DNA of 64,000 nucleotides. Source: Spongospora subterranea f. sp. subterranea (taxonomy: Eukaryota > Endomyxa: Phytomyxea > Phytomyxea > Plasmodiophorida). The stretch is taken from positions 1 to 64,000 of the forward strand of contig JAUGWO010000170.1 of the NCBI GenBank assembly GCA_049724395.1, in the 5' to 3' direction. Of the stretch, positions 47,371-59,054 are shown piece after piece. Both the position numbers and the translations under genes were made by a program. The notes beneath the pieces are model-generated. The model worked only from the letters and a program-made list of their open reading frames with translations, was not told where the DNA came from and made no database searches. How positions within the stretch are numbered: the first letter of the stretch is position 1; every line of letters begins with the position of its first letter.

Positions 47371-48373
47371 CCTTGCTCGTCAGTTATCGTGTTCTGGGTT
47401 TGAGGGGGCGTGCTAAAGATCAAGGCCGAAAGGATGCGTTTGATGAAATTGAACAATACAGTCCTTTATAGCGGGTGTGGCGGAAAGGAGTAGCGATGAT
47501 TCGGAACGTCCCCAAGTGACAGTGACCATGTAACGCTTTCAAGCGCCACACTGCATGGCATTGACCCGACGGCTTTGACCCGGACATGTTTTCCTAGACC
47601 GTTTGGGGTGATTTATTAGATTCGTGGAATTGAGGCGGGAGGGCAGAGGAGAGCAAGCGGGTTCTGGGTCACTGTGGGGTTCTGGGTCGGGATGACTCAG
47701 GTGAGGGAGTACAGTGCCAGGAGACTCGTCGTCGAGGCGCCGGTTTCCACCGGCGATGGCCACTGACACGTCAGGCATTTTCCAATAAGAATTGCGATTA
47801 TTCTTGAAGGCGTTGCAATTGATAGTTCCAAGAGCATTGGATTTCGCGCAACAATAAGGAAATTCGCTCGAAAGTCAGCCCCGTACATGGATGCGTATCG
47901 CGAGAAGGAAGGAAAACTCCCGGCAAATTCTGAAAAGCTCAAAACCTAGCCTACAGAGTTCGAAATCCAGCAAAACTGGGTGTTTCACCAAAAGAATGTG
48001 AAATCAATCTTCCATACCGGCAATGAATACAGTACACTGTAAATCCTGGAAATTTTCTGTTTTTTTTGTGCGGTTAATATTGCCGCAACTGTATGTGCAG
48101 TCACAGACTCACAGCAGTGTACGCAGAGCTAACAGTCCACAGCCCTCAGCTGACATAACGGAGTGAGCGAGCCGCAACAGGCCAAGCCTGCTGGTGCTCA
48201 GTGATTTGAAGAAACCGGATTAAGGTTATCCTCTATTCTCAACAATTTGGGCTGGATTATTCTCATCGTCTAGAAATGTGCAGGACTCTGGAAATCATGG
48301 TTTAGCTGGAATATCGGGAAATATTTCCTCTTCCCCGTTTTGAAGACCCAACTGGATGCTATCGGCTCGTTGC
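47371..48373. other. Possible LTR remnant and intergenic DNA
   Basis: After the copia tail, sequence from about 47411 could be the 3' LTR; I cannot define its other end without a partner. A plus reading at about 47770-47945 (PIRIAIILEGVAIDSSKSIG, then FRATIRKFARKSAPYMDAYR) looks protein-like but is short and unplaced. Confidence 0.35.
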
Positions 48374-51300
48374 ATGACCTCTTCAGAGAATGTAGATGAG
48401 TTGATGTACCGCTCAGGGTGTAGCCTCCGATGCTCTGTCATCTATCTTGCGTTTGCAATTATGATGCATTTCGTGTAAGTTTTTTTTTTCATAGACTGAG
48501 AATTTTTAAATCGGGCCGGCGCAGATGGGATCTTCAGTCGTTCTATCCCAATTTCGAAGTCTTTTCGTCTTTGCGCGCCGCGTCTGTGACACATTCTCAA
48601 AACTCGGTCCTATTAACTCATCATGTGTTTAGATCTTCGGCAAAAACTCCCAACCATCAGTTCAACACCAACGACACTATCCGTATGCGTGATCGCGTTA
48701 AAACCATGTTCAATCATGGCTTTGACAATTATATGAAACATGCATTTCCTCGTAAAAATCCTGATCTCTTTCGTTGGTTTCCCGCCTACTAATTTTCTTT
48801 TCATAGATGACGAATTAAAACCATTGTCCTCCTCGTATGCTGATTCTCTCGGAGAGCTCGGTGGAACTTCTTTGTCGTCAGATGCTTATAACGGCGTCGC
48901 AATGACCCTGATTGACAGTCTGGATACGCTTATTGTAATGGGAAATTACTCAGCATTTCAAGACGCTGTTAAATACATCGTCAAGCATGTCTCCTTTGAC
49001 CAAGACATTCGTGTCAATATCTTTGAGACTAATATTCGCGTTCTTGGTAGGACATGTGCTTGTCTGAAAACCTTGGCGAGTCTGATTTTTGTGCAGGAGG
49101 TCTCCTTTCGGCACACTTACTTGCAACCGATGAGGCGATAAGCTATTTTGGAGACTACGATGGCGGGCTCCTCACTTTGGCACTCGATTTAGGGCATCGA
49201 CTGCTTCTAGCGTTCAATTCTAAAACCGGAATCCCTTTTGCTTGGGTAAACCTACGAAACGGTGTCGTAGAAAACGAAACATCCAATTCCTGTACTGCTG
49301 GAGTGGTAAATTGGGATCGTTAATCACCAACGTAATATCAATTTGATCTATGTAGGGAACTCTAATATTGGAATTCGGAATGCTGTCTCATTTAACTGGG
49401 CAAATGGAGTTTTATGACGTTGCTTATTCCGCATTGATGATTTTATGGACTATGAGGGACTCAAAAACGGGGCTTGTGGTCGGCTGTCGTTTGTAATTAT
49501 CTGAGCCGGAATAATGTTGGTGAATTAGGGAAACAATCTTGATGTGCAAACTGGAAAATGGACTGATGATTCAGCCGGAATCGGCGCGGGCATTGATTCT
49601 TTCTATGAATATCTTTTTAAAGCATATGTTCTTTTTGGAAACCAGGAGTTTCTTCACATGTTTCAACAAGTAAAGTTTCGATTAGTGCTGCGGCTTGGCA
49701 AAACTGACACTTTGGCAGTCTTATGAATCAGTCATGAAACACCTTCGTGTTGGACCTTGGTACCATGAAGCTTCAATGAGAAGTGGATTCCCTACTCACG
49801 TTCAGTTCAATAGCCTACAAGCCTTTTGGCCGGTCACCAATTCTACCATGATTTTATGATGTTCCGTTGATGGTTGTTGATTGTATCAATAGGGTCTTCA
49901 AGTCCTGTCGGGATTCCATCTTGAAGATGCGGTTCTTTCTCAAAAAGCATTTTTTTCTCTTTGGGCTAAATACGGAGCGCTTCCTGAAAGGTGTGTTTAT
50001 GTTCAAGTTGATTACGTCACTATGCAAAAAATTTACTTACTGTAGATTCCTACTGGGGTCAATGACCTTACATTCGACAGAACGATACTATCCTCTCCGT
50101 CCTGAACTCATGGAATCAACATACCTTTTGTATCAGGCTACAGGAGATGCCATATATCTTCATGTTAATTGATCAATCAATCTGATTACTATCAGCGATA
50201 AAACTGGAATTTATCAGATGGGTGAACACATGGCCGAATCGTTATTCAACATGTCCTATGTTGAAAACGGGTTCGCATCGGTTCGCGACGTAGAACATCG
50301 CATTCTGGAAGATCGCATGCCTAGTTTCTTCCTTGCAGAAACCTGCAAGTACGGATACGTTGCAAAGTTGAGAAATTACGATTATGATTTGTTCACGTTA
50401 GATACCTATACCTGCTATATGATCCAGACTCATTTGTTCACCAACACGGCAATTATGTCTTCAGTACTGAAGGGCATTTGTAAAAAAGACTTAATTCGAT
50501 TCCGCTTTTATTGATGCAAGTTCCATAGATTCCCTGTCAATGCCGGGCTGCATTATACTTTTGCAAACAGAAAACCAAGGCGTTGGAGGTTGGATCCAGT
50601 ATTTCCCTCAATGTCTCCAGTTATGTCATGTTCAGCTGATTTCCGCTGGGGCGTTTTCCCGAGATCCCGTCAAAGGAGATTTGTCACTGAGGATGAAACC
50701 GAACCTGATGTCCCATTGGATCCGGTAAACCGCTGCTCGTTGGGTTTTGATAATTTTTAACTGCTCAAGTAGGACTCCCGAGTCCATGTCCGAACAAAGA
50801 ACGGGGCGTTCATTATCGAAGGTGTGGACGGTAGTGAAGCTATTATACGTCATCTTGGAACTCCAGTTATCGAAGTTTTCTATCGAAACGATGGTGACGT
50901 GCGGTTATTCACTATTCTTCAGAACTATGGTGGTAGGTTCTGTTGTTTTTATCTGGCGTATTGTTGCTGATATCGATCAAGTACGAGAATACACAGTGGC
51001 TATCACAACGAAATGCAAACGGATCTTCGGAGCTGCCGGCTCAGATTTTGGACTGGATCTGGGTCAACTAGCAGTGGGTATACATGGAGAGATTGCGATT
51101 TTGTCACCAGGCGATGGTTGTGGTCCAAATTACAACAATGAACCTGTCCGAAATAAGGTCGTGATTGTAGACAGGGGCGGATGCACCTTCAAAAAAAAAG
51201 CCCAAGTTGCTCAGGAGTATGGTGCATCAGGCCTGATTATCGTCAATATTGAGGACGATGGCTTATTTTTCATGAACGGGGATGAAACGATCCCGTCGAT

Positions 51301-51763
51301 AAGCATACCTGTTGTCATGATCACTGCTAAAGATGCTAACATCATCAAAGATTGCTCCAAGCAAACCATATTTCAGAATACTATAGAGGCAGAAATCAAC
51401 GTCGTTCATCACCAATTCGGTGAGATAGCGGATCATGACGTTTCGGTTGTTGGCAACTCCCGGGCATTCGTCATCACTACAGGGCAATGGAAAGTCTTGT
51501 GCCAACGTGTCGAAAAATCTTACACTTTAACCTATCTAATATGAAATTTTATTACTACACACAGATTTTTCTTGACCTGAGTGTACACTACATCGACAGG
51601 TCAAGGTTTTGCCGATAGTCCGTGTGGAATATTGCGTGAGGGTTTGGGATCATTGAAGGTTTATTGTCAGGAAACCAGCAACCCCACAGGGCAGGCAGAC
51701 ATACAAGGCATCCCCGAATACGCACAACATCATCCACCGGGATTTACCCAATTATCGGCCTGA
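48374..51763 (+). CDS. EDEM-type GH47 alpha-mannosidase with PA domain
   Basis: The start at 48374 gives a hydrophobic signal segment ([14 protein letters not shown]) spliced at CGGCGCAG to the mature part. GH47 motifs follow across many exons: [121 protein letters not shown] and, after a restored splice, [20 protein letters not shown] then EGH. A protease-associated domain (about 51100-51350: [20 protein letters not shown]) and a Cys-containing tail follow. EDEM proteins trim mannose from misfolded glycoproteins in the ER and send them to degradation; GH47 plus PA is the EDEM3 arrangement. No KDEL-type tail is seen. Confidence 0.88.
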
Positions 51764-51791
51764 AAACCTGAATTATCTTGAGCATTAGATA

Positions 51792-52122
51792 ATGGCTCGG
51801 GGTAAAGCAAAGGCTGGTTTTAGCGAATTACCCTCCTGGGTTTACTTTGTTTGACTAAATTTCCCTTTCCGACAGATCGATGCGAAAATCAAGGCCAACA
51901 AAAAAATTGAAGCCATGAAAAAAGCCGGATCTGAACGTGATGCTCAAGCCAAAGGCAAGAAATTTGAATGCAAGGTTGATTGTCGACGAATGTGATCCTA
52001 AATCGCGATTCTGATACTGGGTTCAGGTTTGCATGACTCCAGTCCATAATCTCCAAAGTCTTCGTGATCACTACGCAGCGAGACATCCCAAAGTCCAATT
52101 TGTCGAATCCGAGTTCTCGTAA
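51792..52122 (+). CDS. Small ZNF706/SERF-like C2H2 zinc-finger protein
   Basis: Three short exons give about 66 residues: MARGKAK joined to IDAKIKANKKIEAMKKAGSE (Lys-rich 4F5/SERF-like helix), then KKFECK joined to VCMTPVHNLQSLRDHYAARH and a stop at 52120-52122. Two Cys (CKVC) and two His (HYAARH) form the single zinc finger of the zf-met2 type, and the length matches the family. The second intron is GT..AG (51974-52026 region). The first is in frame only if its donor is GC (after AAAGCAAAG), a GC-AG intron. ZNF706-like proteins are small, highly basic and conserved; roles in translation or protein aggregation have been proposed. The stop codon is followed directly by the 104-bp satellite. 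Confidence 0.82.
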
Positions 52123-52123
52123 T

Positions 52124-55100
52124 AAATGTGTTTGATATTGTCTTAACCCCAGTTGTTGTGTAATCATGTCCGACTGCGGTCCAGTTGATTCTCCCAACCA
52201 TTATCACATTGTCAGTGAATGTGTTTGATATTGTCTTTAACCCCAGTTGTTGTGTAATCATGTCCGACTGCGGTCCAGTTGATTCTCCCAGTCTCCTCAT
52301 GTCATTATCAAATCGTCAGTGAATGTGTTTGATATTGTCTTTAACCCCAGTTGTTGTGTAATCATCCGACTGTCCAGTTGACTGCAGTTCTCCCAGTCTC
52401 CTCATGTCATTATCACATTGTCATGTGTTGATTGTCTCCCAGTTGTTGTGTAATCATGTCCGACTGCGGTCCAGTTGATTCTCCCAGTCTCCTCATGTCA
52501 TTATCACATTGTCAGTGAATGTGTTTGATATTGTCTTTAACCCCAGTTGTTGTGTAATCATGTCCGACTGCGGTCCAGTTGATTCTCCCAGTCTCCTCAT
52601 GTCATTATCACATTGTCAGTGAATGTGTTTGATATTGTCTTTAACCCCAGTTGTTGTGTAATCAACTGCGGTCCAGTTGATTCTCCCAGTCTCCTCATGT
52701 CATTATCACATTGTCAGTGAATGTGTTTGATATTGTCTTTAACCCCAGTTGTTGTGTAATCAGACTGCGGTCCAGATTCTCCCAGTCTCCTCATGTCATT
52801 ATCACATTGTCAGTGAATGTGTTTGATATTGTCTTTAACCCCAGTTGTTGTGTAATCATGTCCGACTGCGGTCCAGTTGATTCTCCCAGTCTCCTCATGT
52901 CATTATCACATTGTCAGTGAATGTGTTTGATATTGTCTTTAACCCCAGTTGTTGTGTAATCATGTCCGACTGCGGTCCAGTTGATTCTCCCAGTCTCCTC
53001 ATGTCATTATCACATTGTCAGTGAATGTGTTTGATATTGTCTTTAACCCCAGTTGTTGTGTAATCATGTCCGACTGCGGTCCAGTTGATTCTCCCAGTCT
53101 CCTCATGTCATTATCACATTGTCAGTGAATGTGTTTGATATTGTCTTTAACCCCAGTTGTTGTGTAATCATGTCCGACTGCGGTCCAGTTGATTCTCCCA
53201 GTCTCCTCATGTCATTATCACATTGTCAGTGAATGTGTTTGATATTGTCTTTAACCCCAGTTGTTGTGTAATCATGTCCGACTGCGGTCCAGTTGTTGAT
53301 TCTCCCAGTCTCCTCATGTCATTATCACATTGTCAGTGAATGTGTTTGATATTGTCTTTAACCCCAGTTGTTGTGTAATCATGTCCGACTGCGGTCCAGT
53401 TGATTCTCCCAGTCTCCTCATGTCATTATCACATTGTCCAGTGAATGTGTTTGATTGTCAGTGAATGTGTTTGATATTGTCTTTAACCCCAGTTGTTGTG
53501 TAATCATGTCCGACTGCGGTCCAGTTGATTCTCCCAGTCTCCTCATGTCATTATCACATTGTCAGTGAATGTGTTTGATATTGTCTTTAACCCCAGTTGT
53601 TGTGTAATCATGTCCGACTGCGGTCCAGTTGATTCTCCCAATGTCATTATCACATTGTCAGTGAATGTGTTTGATATTGTCTTTAACCCCAGTTGTTGTG
53701 TAATCATGTCCGACTGCGGTCCAGTTGATTCTCCCAGTCTCCTCATGTCATTATCACATTGTCAGTGAAGTGAATGTGTTTGATATTGTCTTTAACCCCA
53801 GTTGTTGTGTAATCATGTCCGACTGCGGTCCAGTTGATTCTCCCAGTCTCCTCATGTCATTATCACATTGTCAGTGAATGTGTTTGATATTGTCTTTAAC
53901 CCCAGTTGTTGTGTAATCATGTGACTAATAACCCCCATGTCCGACTCCCAGTCTCCTCATGTCATTATCACATTGTCAGTGAATGTGTTTGATGTATTGT
54001 CTTTAACCCCAGTTGTTGTGTAATCATGTCCGACTGCGGTCCAGTTGATTCTCCCAGTGTGTCATTATCACATTGTCAGTGAATGTGTTTGATATTGTCT
54101 TTAACCCCAGTTGTTGTGTAATCATGTCCGACTGCGGTCCAGTTGATTCTCCCAGTCTCCTCATGTCATTATCACATTGTCAGTGAATGTGTTTGATATT
54201 GTCTTTAACCCCAGTTGTTGTGTAATCATGTCCGACTGCGGTCCAGTTGATTCTCCCAGTCTCCTCATGTCATTATCACATTGTCAGTGAATGTGTTTGA
54301 TATTGTCTTTAACCCCAGTTGTTGTGTAATCATGTCCGACTGCGGTCCAGTTAGTCTCCTCATGTCATTATCAAATTGTCAGTGAATGTGTTTGATATTG
54401 TCTTTAACCCCAGTTGTTGTGTAATCATGTCCGACTGCGGTCCAGTTGATTCTCCCAGTCTCCTCATGTCATTATCACATTGTCAGTGAATGTGTTTGAT
54501 ATTGTCTTTAACCCCAGTTGTTGTGTAATCATGTCCGACTGCGGTCCAGTTGATTCTCCCAGTCTCCTCATGTCATTATCACATTGTTTCTCAGTGAATG
54601 TGTTTGATATTGTCTTTAACCCCAGTTGTTGTGTAATCATGTCCGACTGCGGTCCAGTTGATTCTCCCAGTCTCCTCATGTCATTATCACATTGTCAGTG
54701 AATGTGTTTGATATTGTCTTTAACCCCAGTTGTTGTGTAATCATGTCCGACTGCGGTCCAGTTCCATTGTTCAGTGAATGTGTTTGATATTGTCTTTAAC
54801 CCCAGTTGTTGTGTAATCATGTCCGACTGCGGTCCAGTTGATTCTCCCAACCATTATCACATTGTCAGTGAATGTGTTTGATATTGTCTTTAACCCCAGT
54901 TGTTGTGTAATCATGTCCGACTGCGGTCCAGTTGATTCTCCCAGTCTCCTCATGTCATTATCAAATCGTCAGTGAATGTGTTTGATATTGTCTTTAACCC
55001 CAGTTGTTGTGTAATCATGTCCGACTGCGGTCCAGTTGATTCTCCCAACCATTATCACATTGTCAGTGAATGTGTTTGATATTGTCTTTAACCCCAGTTG

Positions 55101-55379
55101 TTGTGTAATCATGTCCGACTGCGGTCCAGTTGATTCTCCCAACCATTATCACATTGTCAGTGAATGTGTTTGATATTGTCTTTAACCCCAGTTGTTGTGT
55201 AATCATGTCCGACTGCGGTCCAGTTGATTCTCCCAGTCTCCTCATGTCATTATCACATTGTCAGTGAATGTGTTTGATATTGTCTTTAACCCCAGTTGTT
55301 GTGTAATCATGTCCGACTGCGGTCCAGTTGATTCTCCCAGTCTCCTCATGTCATTTACAAATCGTCAGTGAATGTGTTT
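52124..55379. repeat. 104-bp minisatellite array, about 31 units
   Basis: The unit runs from GTCAGTGAATGTGTTTGATA through AACCCCAGTTGTTGTGTAAT to CATGTCATTATCACATT and is 104 bases long. Most units are identical. Others lack internal blocks, for example the GTCTCCTCATGTC block, giving about 90-base units (52190, 54850, 55040, 55140), or carry small insertions (53290, 53440, 54590). First and last units are the most diverged, as in arrays homogenised by unequal exchange. Open frames within it, in both orientations, are by-products of the repeat and not genes. The array fills the whole interval between two conserved genes. Confidence 0.97.
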
Positions 55380-56474
55380 GCGCGTCCGCGGTGCCAGTGT
55401 CGGATACTGTGTCGGCGCCCTCATATCTATTCCCAATCGTTCCGGCGGCATGGCCCGGCCGCTTCTGTCCCTATCGCCGTTCAGGCCGTCGTCTAAGGCA
55501 CGAACGGTTCAACATCATTCACATGTTAATACCGTAATTACATATTGTAATGCGGATAGTTTGATCAATGGCACTTGGCTGCCGTACTTGAAAGACGAAT
55601 TCGAAGAAAAATATATACAAACTTTGAAAGATAATTTAGTAAGTTGTCATTTTTTCGTTGGCTTCTACCCTGGTTTCAAATGCAGTCACGTCAATAGGAG
55701 CTGGAGGTAAAGCGCGGCGCAAGAATATATCCACCGCCATCATTACTATATAAGGCGTTGGAAATGGCTCCGATCAACACTGTTAGCAGATCGCTGGCGA
55801 TTTTTTTATCTGCAAACTTATTCGTTGTGGTATTCAGATCAAAGCAGTCATTGTCGGGCAAGATCCATATCATAGTCCAGGACAAGCTGAAGGACTAGCA
55901 TTTTCGGTTCCTGCAGGGGTGGCGATTCCATCGAGTCTGAAAAACGTCTATAAGGAGTTGCGCGACGATGTCCCAGGGTTCCAGATCCCAGCTCATGGGT
56001 GTCTGCATAGTTGGGCTGCTCAGGTTTATATTTGTTAAGGCTTATGGAATGACATACTCATTATGTATATCTAGGGTGTGCTGCTGTTAAATGCGAGTTT
56101 GACGGTTCGAGCCCATGCTGCCAACAGCCATAAAGATTTAGGATGGAATCGATTAACTGATTGTATATTGCGATCAGTGGTTCAACGAGAGGTACATTTT
56201 ATCGCGTCTGCTTTGGACTTCTTCTTGCGAATGCTGATTCAACCTGCTCAGTCCGAAGATCCCGTCGTCTTTCTTCTTTGGGGGAAATTCGCCCATCAGA
56301 AAAGCTAAACAGGCAGGAGTGTATTCTAGCAAGCGTCCCCACCATTTAGTTTTAGAGTCTGCTCATCCCTCAGGATTATCTGCTCATCGGGGCTTCTTTG
56401 GTTGCCGCCATTTTTCCAAGGCCAATGAGTTTTTGAAATCAAGGGGATCGACACCTATCAACTGGCAGATATAA
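55372..56474 (+). CDS. UNG: Uracil-DNA glycosylase (family 1; one apparent 1-bp frameshift)
   Basis: The N-terminus is Arg/Ser-rich and could be a mitochondrial presequence; the first ATG lies within the last satellite unit, and a Met at about 55450 is an alternative. Family motifs are: [20 protein letters not shown], the water-activating loop [20 protein letters not shown] (about 55849-55908), the Ser-Pro-type loop [53 protein letters not shown] and the DNA-intercalation loop [14 protein letters not shown]. The usual HPSPLS motif has Gly in place of the second Pro. After HQK one A of an AAAA run (56300-56303) must be removed to continue [14 protein letters not shown]; otherwise a stop follows. 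The enzyme excises uracil from DNA to start base-excision repair. Introns are about 55-75 bases. Confidence 0.9.
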
Positions 56475-56885
56475 ACTATTTTTCATGGCCAACCTCGAGC
56501 TTTACGTCATGGGCAACCTTGACGAAACAGTACAAGTTTAAATTCACAAAACCTTTGTGATTATCGAACCGGGGCATCGGTTTGTTGCATTCATGATTAA
56601 TTGAGCTTTGCTTCAGCTGGAATGGTTCACCAAATCCGTCAGGATATCAGTGCTGAAGCTAGGCACAGCATCAGAGGCATAACAATCCAATGTCGCAAAT
56701 GTCATTCTCTTTGGGTAGGAAACATTGTGTAGCCCAATGACAATCATGATTGAATACAGCCTAAGCGATAAGAAGCAAAACAAAGATGTAATTATAATTG
56801 TCGCAGTATTCGATTGACGAGACGCCTCCAACCACTATTTGGGCATTTACACATCGGTGAAGTGCCACGTCTTATACAAAAGATT
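56475..56885. other. Intergenic, no gene seen
   Basis: Downstream of UNG. Only short frames are present; a minus-strand frame (56831-56613) has a hydrophobic stretch but no family resemblance. Confidence 0.4.
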
Positions 56886-56887
56886 CA

Positions 56888-57941
56888 TTGAAAAGTGAGT
56901 TTTTTCTCTTTAGCCTTCACCTTAGCAAAGTGGCAGTGGATGATTGCTTTCACGCTCTATCTCTTGGTGATATTTCAGACGGTTTCGATAACGCGTTTGT
57001 AAAAAAATGTCAAACTCCCAGCCTTGGAGGGAAGTCGGATGCGAGTTTCAAAGTTGCTTTTCCCTCTGAGAAAAGCAGCCTATGGTCGGGAGTATCAAAG
57101 TTAATCGTTGCTGTTGAGTGTGCCAATAGTTTCAAATCGACGCCGGCTGTTGCAGGGCATCGACGATCAATAAAATGGATCTCGATCAATAATTCCACGG
57201 TCCCATCCGACTCACTACACCATCGGAATAAAGCCAAGCTCTCCAGACTGCTGGAGCTTGATATGGTGATTCCCAAAACGCGATACTTGGAGCTGCATCG
57301 TATACTTCTCAAGTTCACAGCATCTTAGCCCACACTGCCTCATCTGCAGACAGATGAATTTCTGCAGGGTCTCACAGACATCTGGTTTTGACCAATGTTG
57401 AGGAGTACAGTATGTGAGATGAAGTTCGATTATCAATGACATGGTAATTCGCCAATAGAAGAGAATGTGACCAAAGGGGATTCGGTTTAGTTGAGAACGA
57501 CGCTTTCAAAGGCGTCACGACCATTGCTGAGAAGTTGGAATTGGTGTGTCCATTTTGTCTGATCTGGGCTGTTTCGGCATCATCAGGCTGTGAACCCCAG
57601 TATTATCCTGTTTGTCGGTGGAAATTATTCCTTAGACAGAAGTGATTCGCATGGCAACACACTTGTGCATTCCAATGGCTCTAACGAGGACGATTACCTC
57701 CAATCAATGCTGATGACCCCATCAGCTGCGTTGGTGTCGGTTCCGTTGTTGACGACCTCAAGGTTTCATTCAGAATTCGGGACCCAACCTTTCTCAATCA
57801 AGCCATGAGGATCGAGAGCTACGTCATGATTCCGTTCGAAACTCAAATAAAACATGTCCAGCAAAAGAAGCAAAATCAGCCTGGCGCTGCCATCGCGTTC
57901 ACCATTCCTAAACCAGTTTCGGTGAAACCGGCTCGATAATC
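56888..57941 (+). CDS. Possible multi-exon gene, unrecognised; strand uncertain
   Basis: A 146-codon plus frame (56888-57328) contains DASFKVAFPSEKSSLWSGVS and KLIVAVECANSF. A later plus reading ending at 57941 gives VDDLKVSFRIRDPTFLNQAM, RIESYVMIPFETQIKHVQQK and IPKPVSVKPAR before a stop; it looks like a beta-rich soluble protein. These parts could be exons of one gene, with introns around 57330-57500 and 57590-57700. The complementary strand is also open over 57010-57318 (text HFIDRRCPATAGVDLKLLAH), so I cannot decide the strand for the first part. No family is assigned. Confidence 0.35.
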
Positions 57942-57963
57942 ATTTGCAATGGCTTATCTGTCG

Positions 57964-58530
57964 CTAAAATCCCTCAGCTCGACAAGCGGAGCAATTTTTT
58001 CCAATGATTTTCGATTGTCTTGACAAGGCCGATACGTTGCGATCTTGTAAGGAACGGCACCGATCCGTTTTCATTGCCGGTGGACGAAGTACGGCGTTGT
58101 TCAATAAATCATCGTCTCTGATAGGCATAATTGTAGATGGAGGACTGGCACGAAGATCTTTCGCAGCATTGATAAAGTTTGTTATTAGCAATCGGAACTG
58201 TTTGTACAGCTGCTCGCGTGAGCACATTGAACAACGACTGTCGACAAGCCATCGATTTAACCAAAGACAGTGCAAATACTGTACAAACAGTTCCGATGCT
58301 AATAACAAACTTTATCAATGCTGTGAAAGATCTTCGTGCCAGGCCTCCATCTACATTTATGCCTATTAGAGACGATGGTTTATTGAACAACGCCGTACTT
58401 CGTCCACCGGCGAGGAAAACGGATCGGTGTCGTTTCTCTCACAAGATCGCAACGTATCGGCTTTGTCAAGAAAATCGAAAATCATTGGAAAAAATTGCTC
58501 CGCTTGTCGAGCTGAAGGGATTTTAGCAGA
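57964..58530. repeat. Large inverted duplication with coding-like arms
   Basis: Arms of about 240-265 bases (about 57964-58210 and 58285-58530) are reverse complements with scattered substitutions and a two-base length difference. The spacer of about 75 bases itself contains a diverged GTACAGC..CTGTACAAACAG pairing. Both arms, read outward, encode nearly the same peptide: LITNFINA.KDLRA.PPST, PIRDD.LLNNAVLRPPA and KTDRCR..QDRNVSALSR.S then KIIGKNCSACRAEG. The right arm's frame continues plus-ward to 58609. Confidence 0.9.
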
Positions 58531-58609
58531 TCAGGCGATGACACTGATACATTTAATGTATCTTGTTGACCACAGTCTGTCTCCAGTTCGATGTTTGGAC
58601 CAGTTTTGA
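58179..58609 (+). pseudogene. Coding-like sequence in the right arm of the inverted duplication
   Basis: The plus frame starts in the spacer (NNDCRQAIDLTKDSANTVQT), crosses LITNFINAVKDLRARPPSTF and PARKTDRCR, then slips because of two extra bases relative to the left arm near 58432. In the corrected phase it continues QDRNVSALSRKSKIIGKNCS, ILADQAMTLIHLMYLVDHSL and stops at 58609. I do not recognise the protein. Either a very short intron spans the slip or the copy is broken; the mirror copy on the minus strand (58308-57964) keeps the frame there. Confidence 0.45.
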
Positions 58610-59049
58610 ACCCCAATCGATCGACAGCGACAATGACGTCTGCTTGACATTAATCATTCAAGCTCTGTCTCTCGGCAACAAATAGAAACATGGCGGTTTT
58701 GGATGTGTATCAGGATTTAGTTTTACGAGCCACTTCCGTGAACAGTGTCAATCAGACACAGTGTCGCTATCATATGACAAATCGCCAATATAACAAGTTA
58801 CGCGGTTCGTCTTGGGAATTTGAATGGCAATTTTCGAATATAACGCCTAGGTGTTGTATTAGAATAAAACACCTTAACTTTCTAAATTTTGCAAAACAAG
58901 GCAACTTCTAACACAAGGCCTAGGCGTTGTGTTCGGGGGAAGACGGTAGGCGGCGATTGTTGATGATGGGCATTTCGATGTCATTCCGCGTGACACTTTC
59001 TTCTTCTGCCAAGATTTGATGGGGAACTTCGGCAAATTCTTTGAGTGTC
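58610..59049. other. Spacer with a possible short terminal inverted repeat
   Basis: A 73-codon plus frame (58690-58911) is unrecognised. Near 58845-58935 two copies of a CCTAGG-centred motif (AACGCCTAGGTGTTGT and AAGGCCTAGGCGTTGTG) flank an AT-rich stretch. They could be transposon-end debris linked to the PIF/Harbinger remnant that follows. Confidence 0.35.
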
Positions 59050-59054
59050 AAAAA

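Noticed and set aside
52124-55379. Open frames of 60-100 codons with recurring text within the tandem array, and the idea of a CRISPR array
   Set aside because: The frames recur only because the 104-bp unit repeats, in both orientations. There are no unique spacers and no cas genes, and the genome is eukaryotic.
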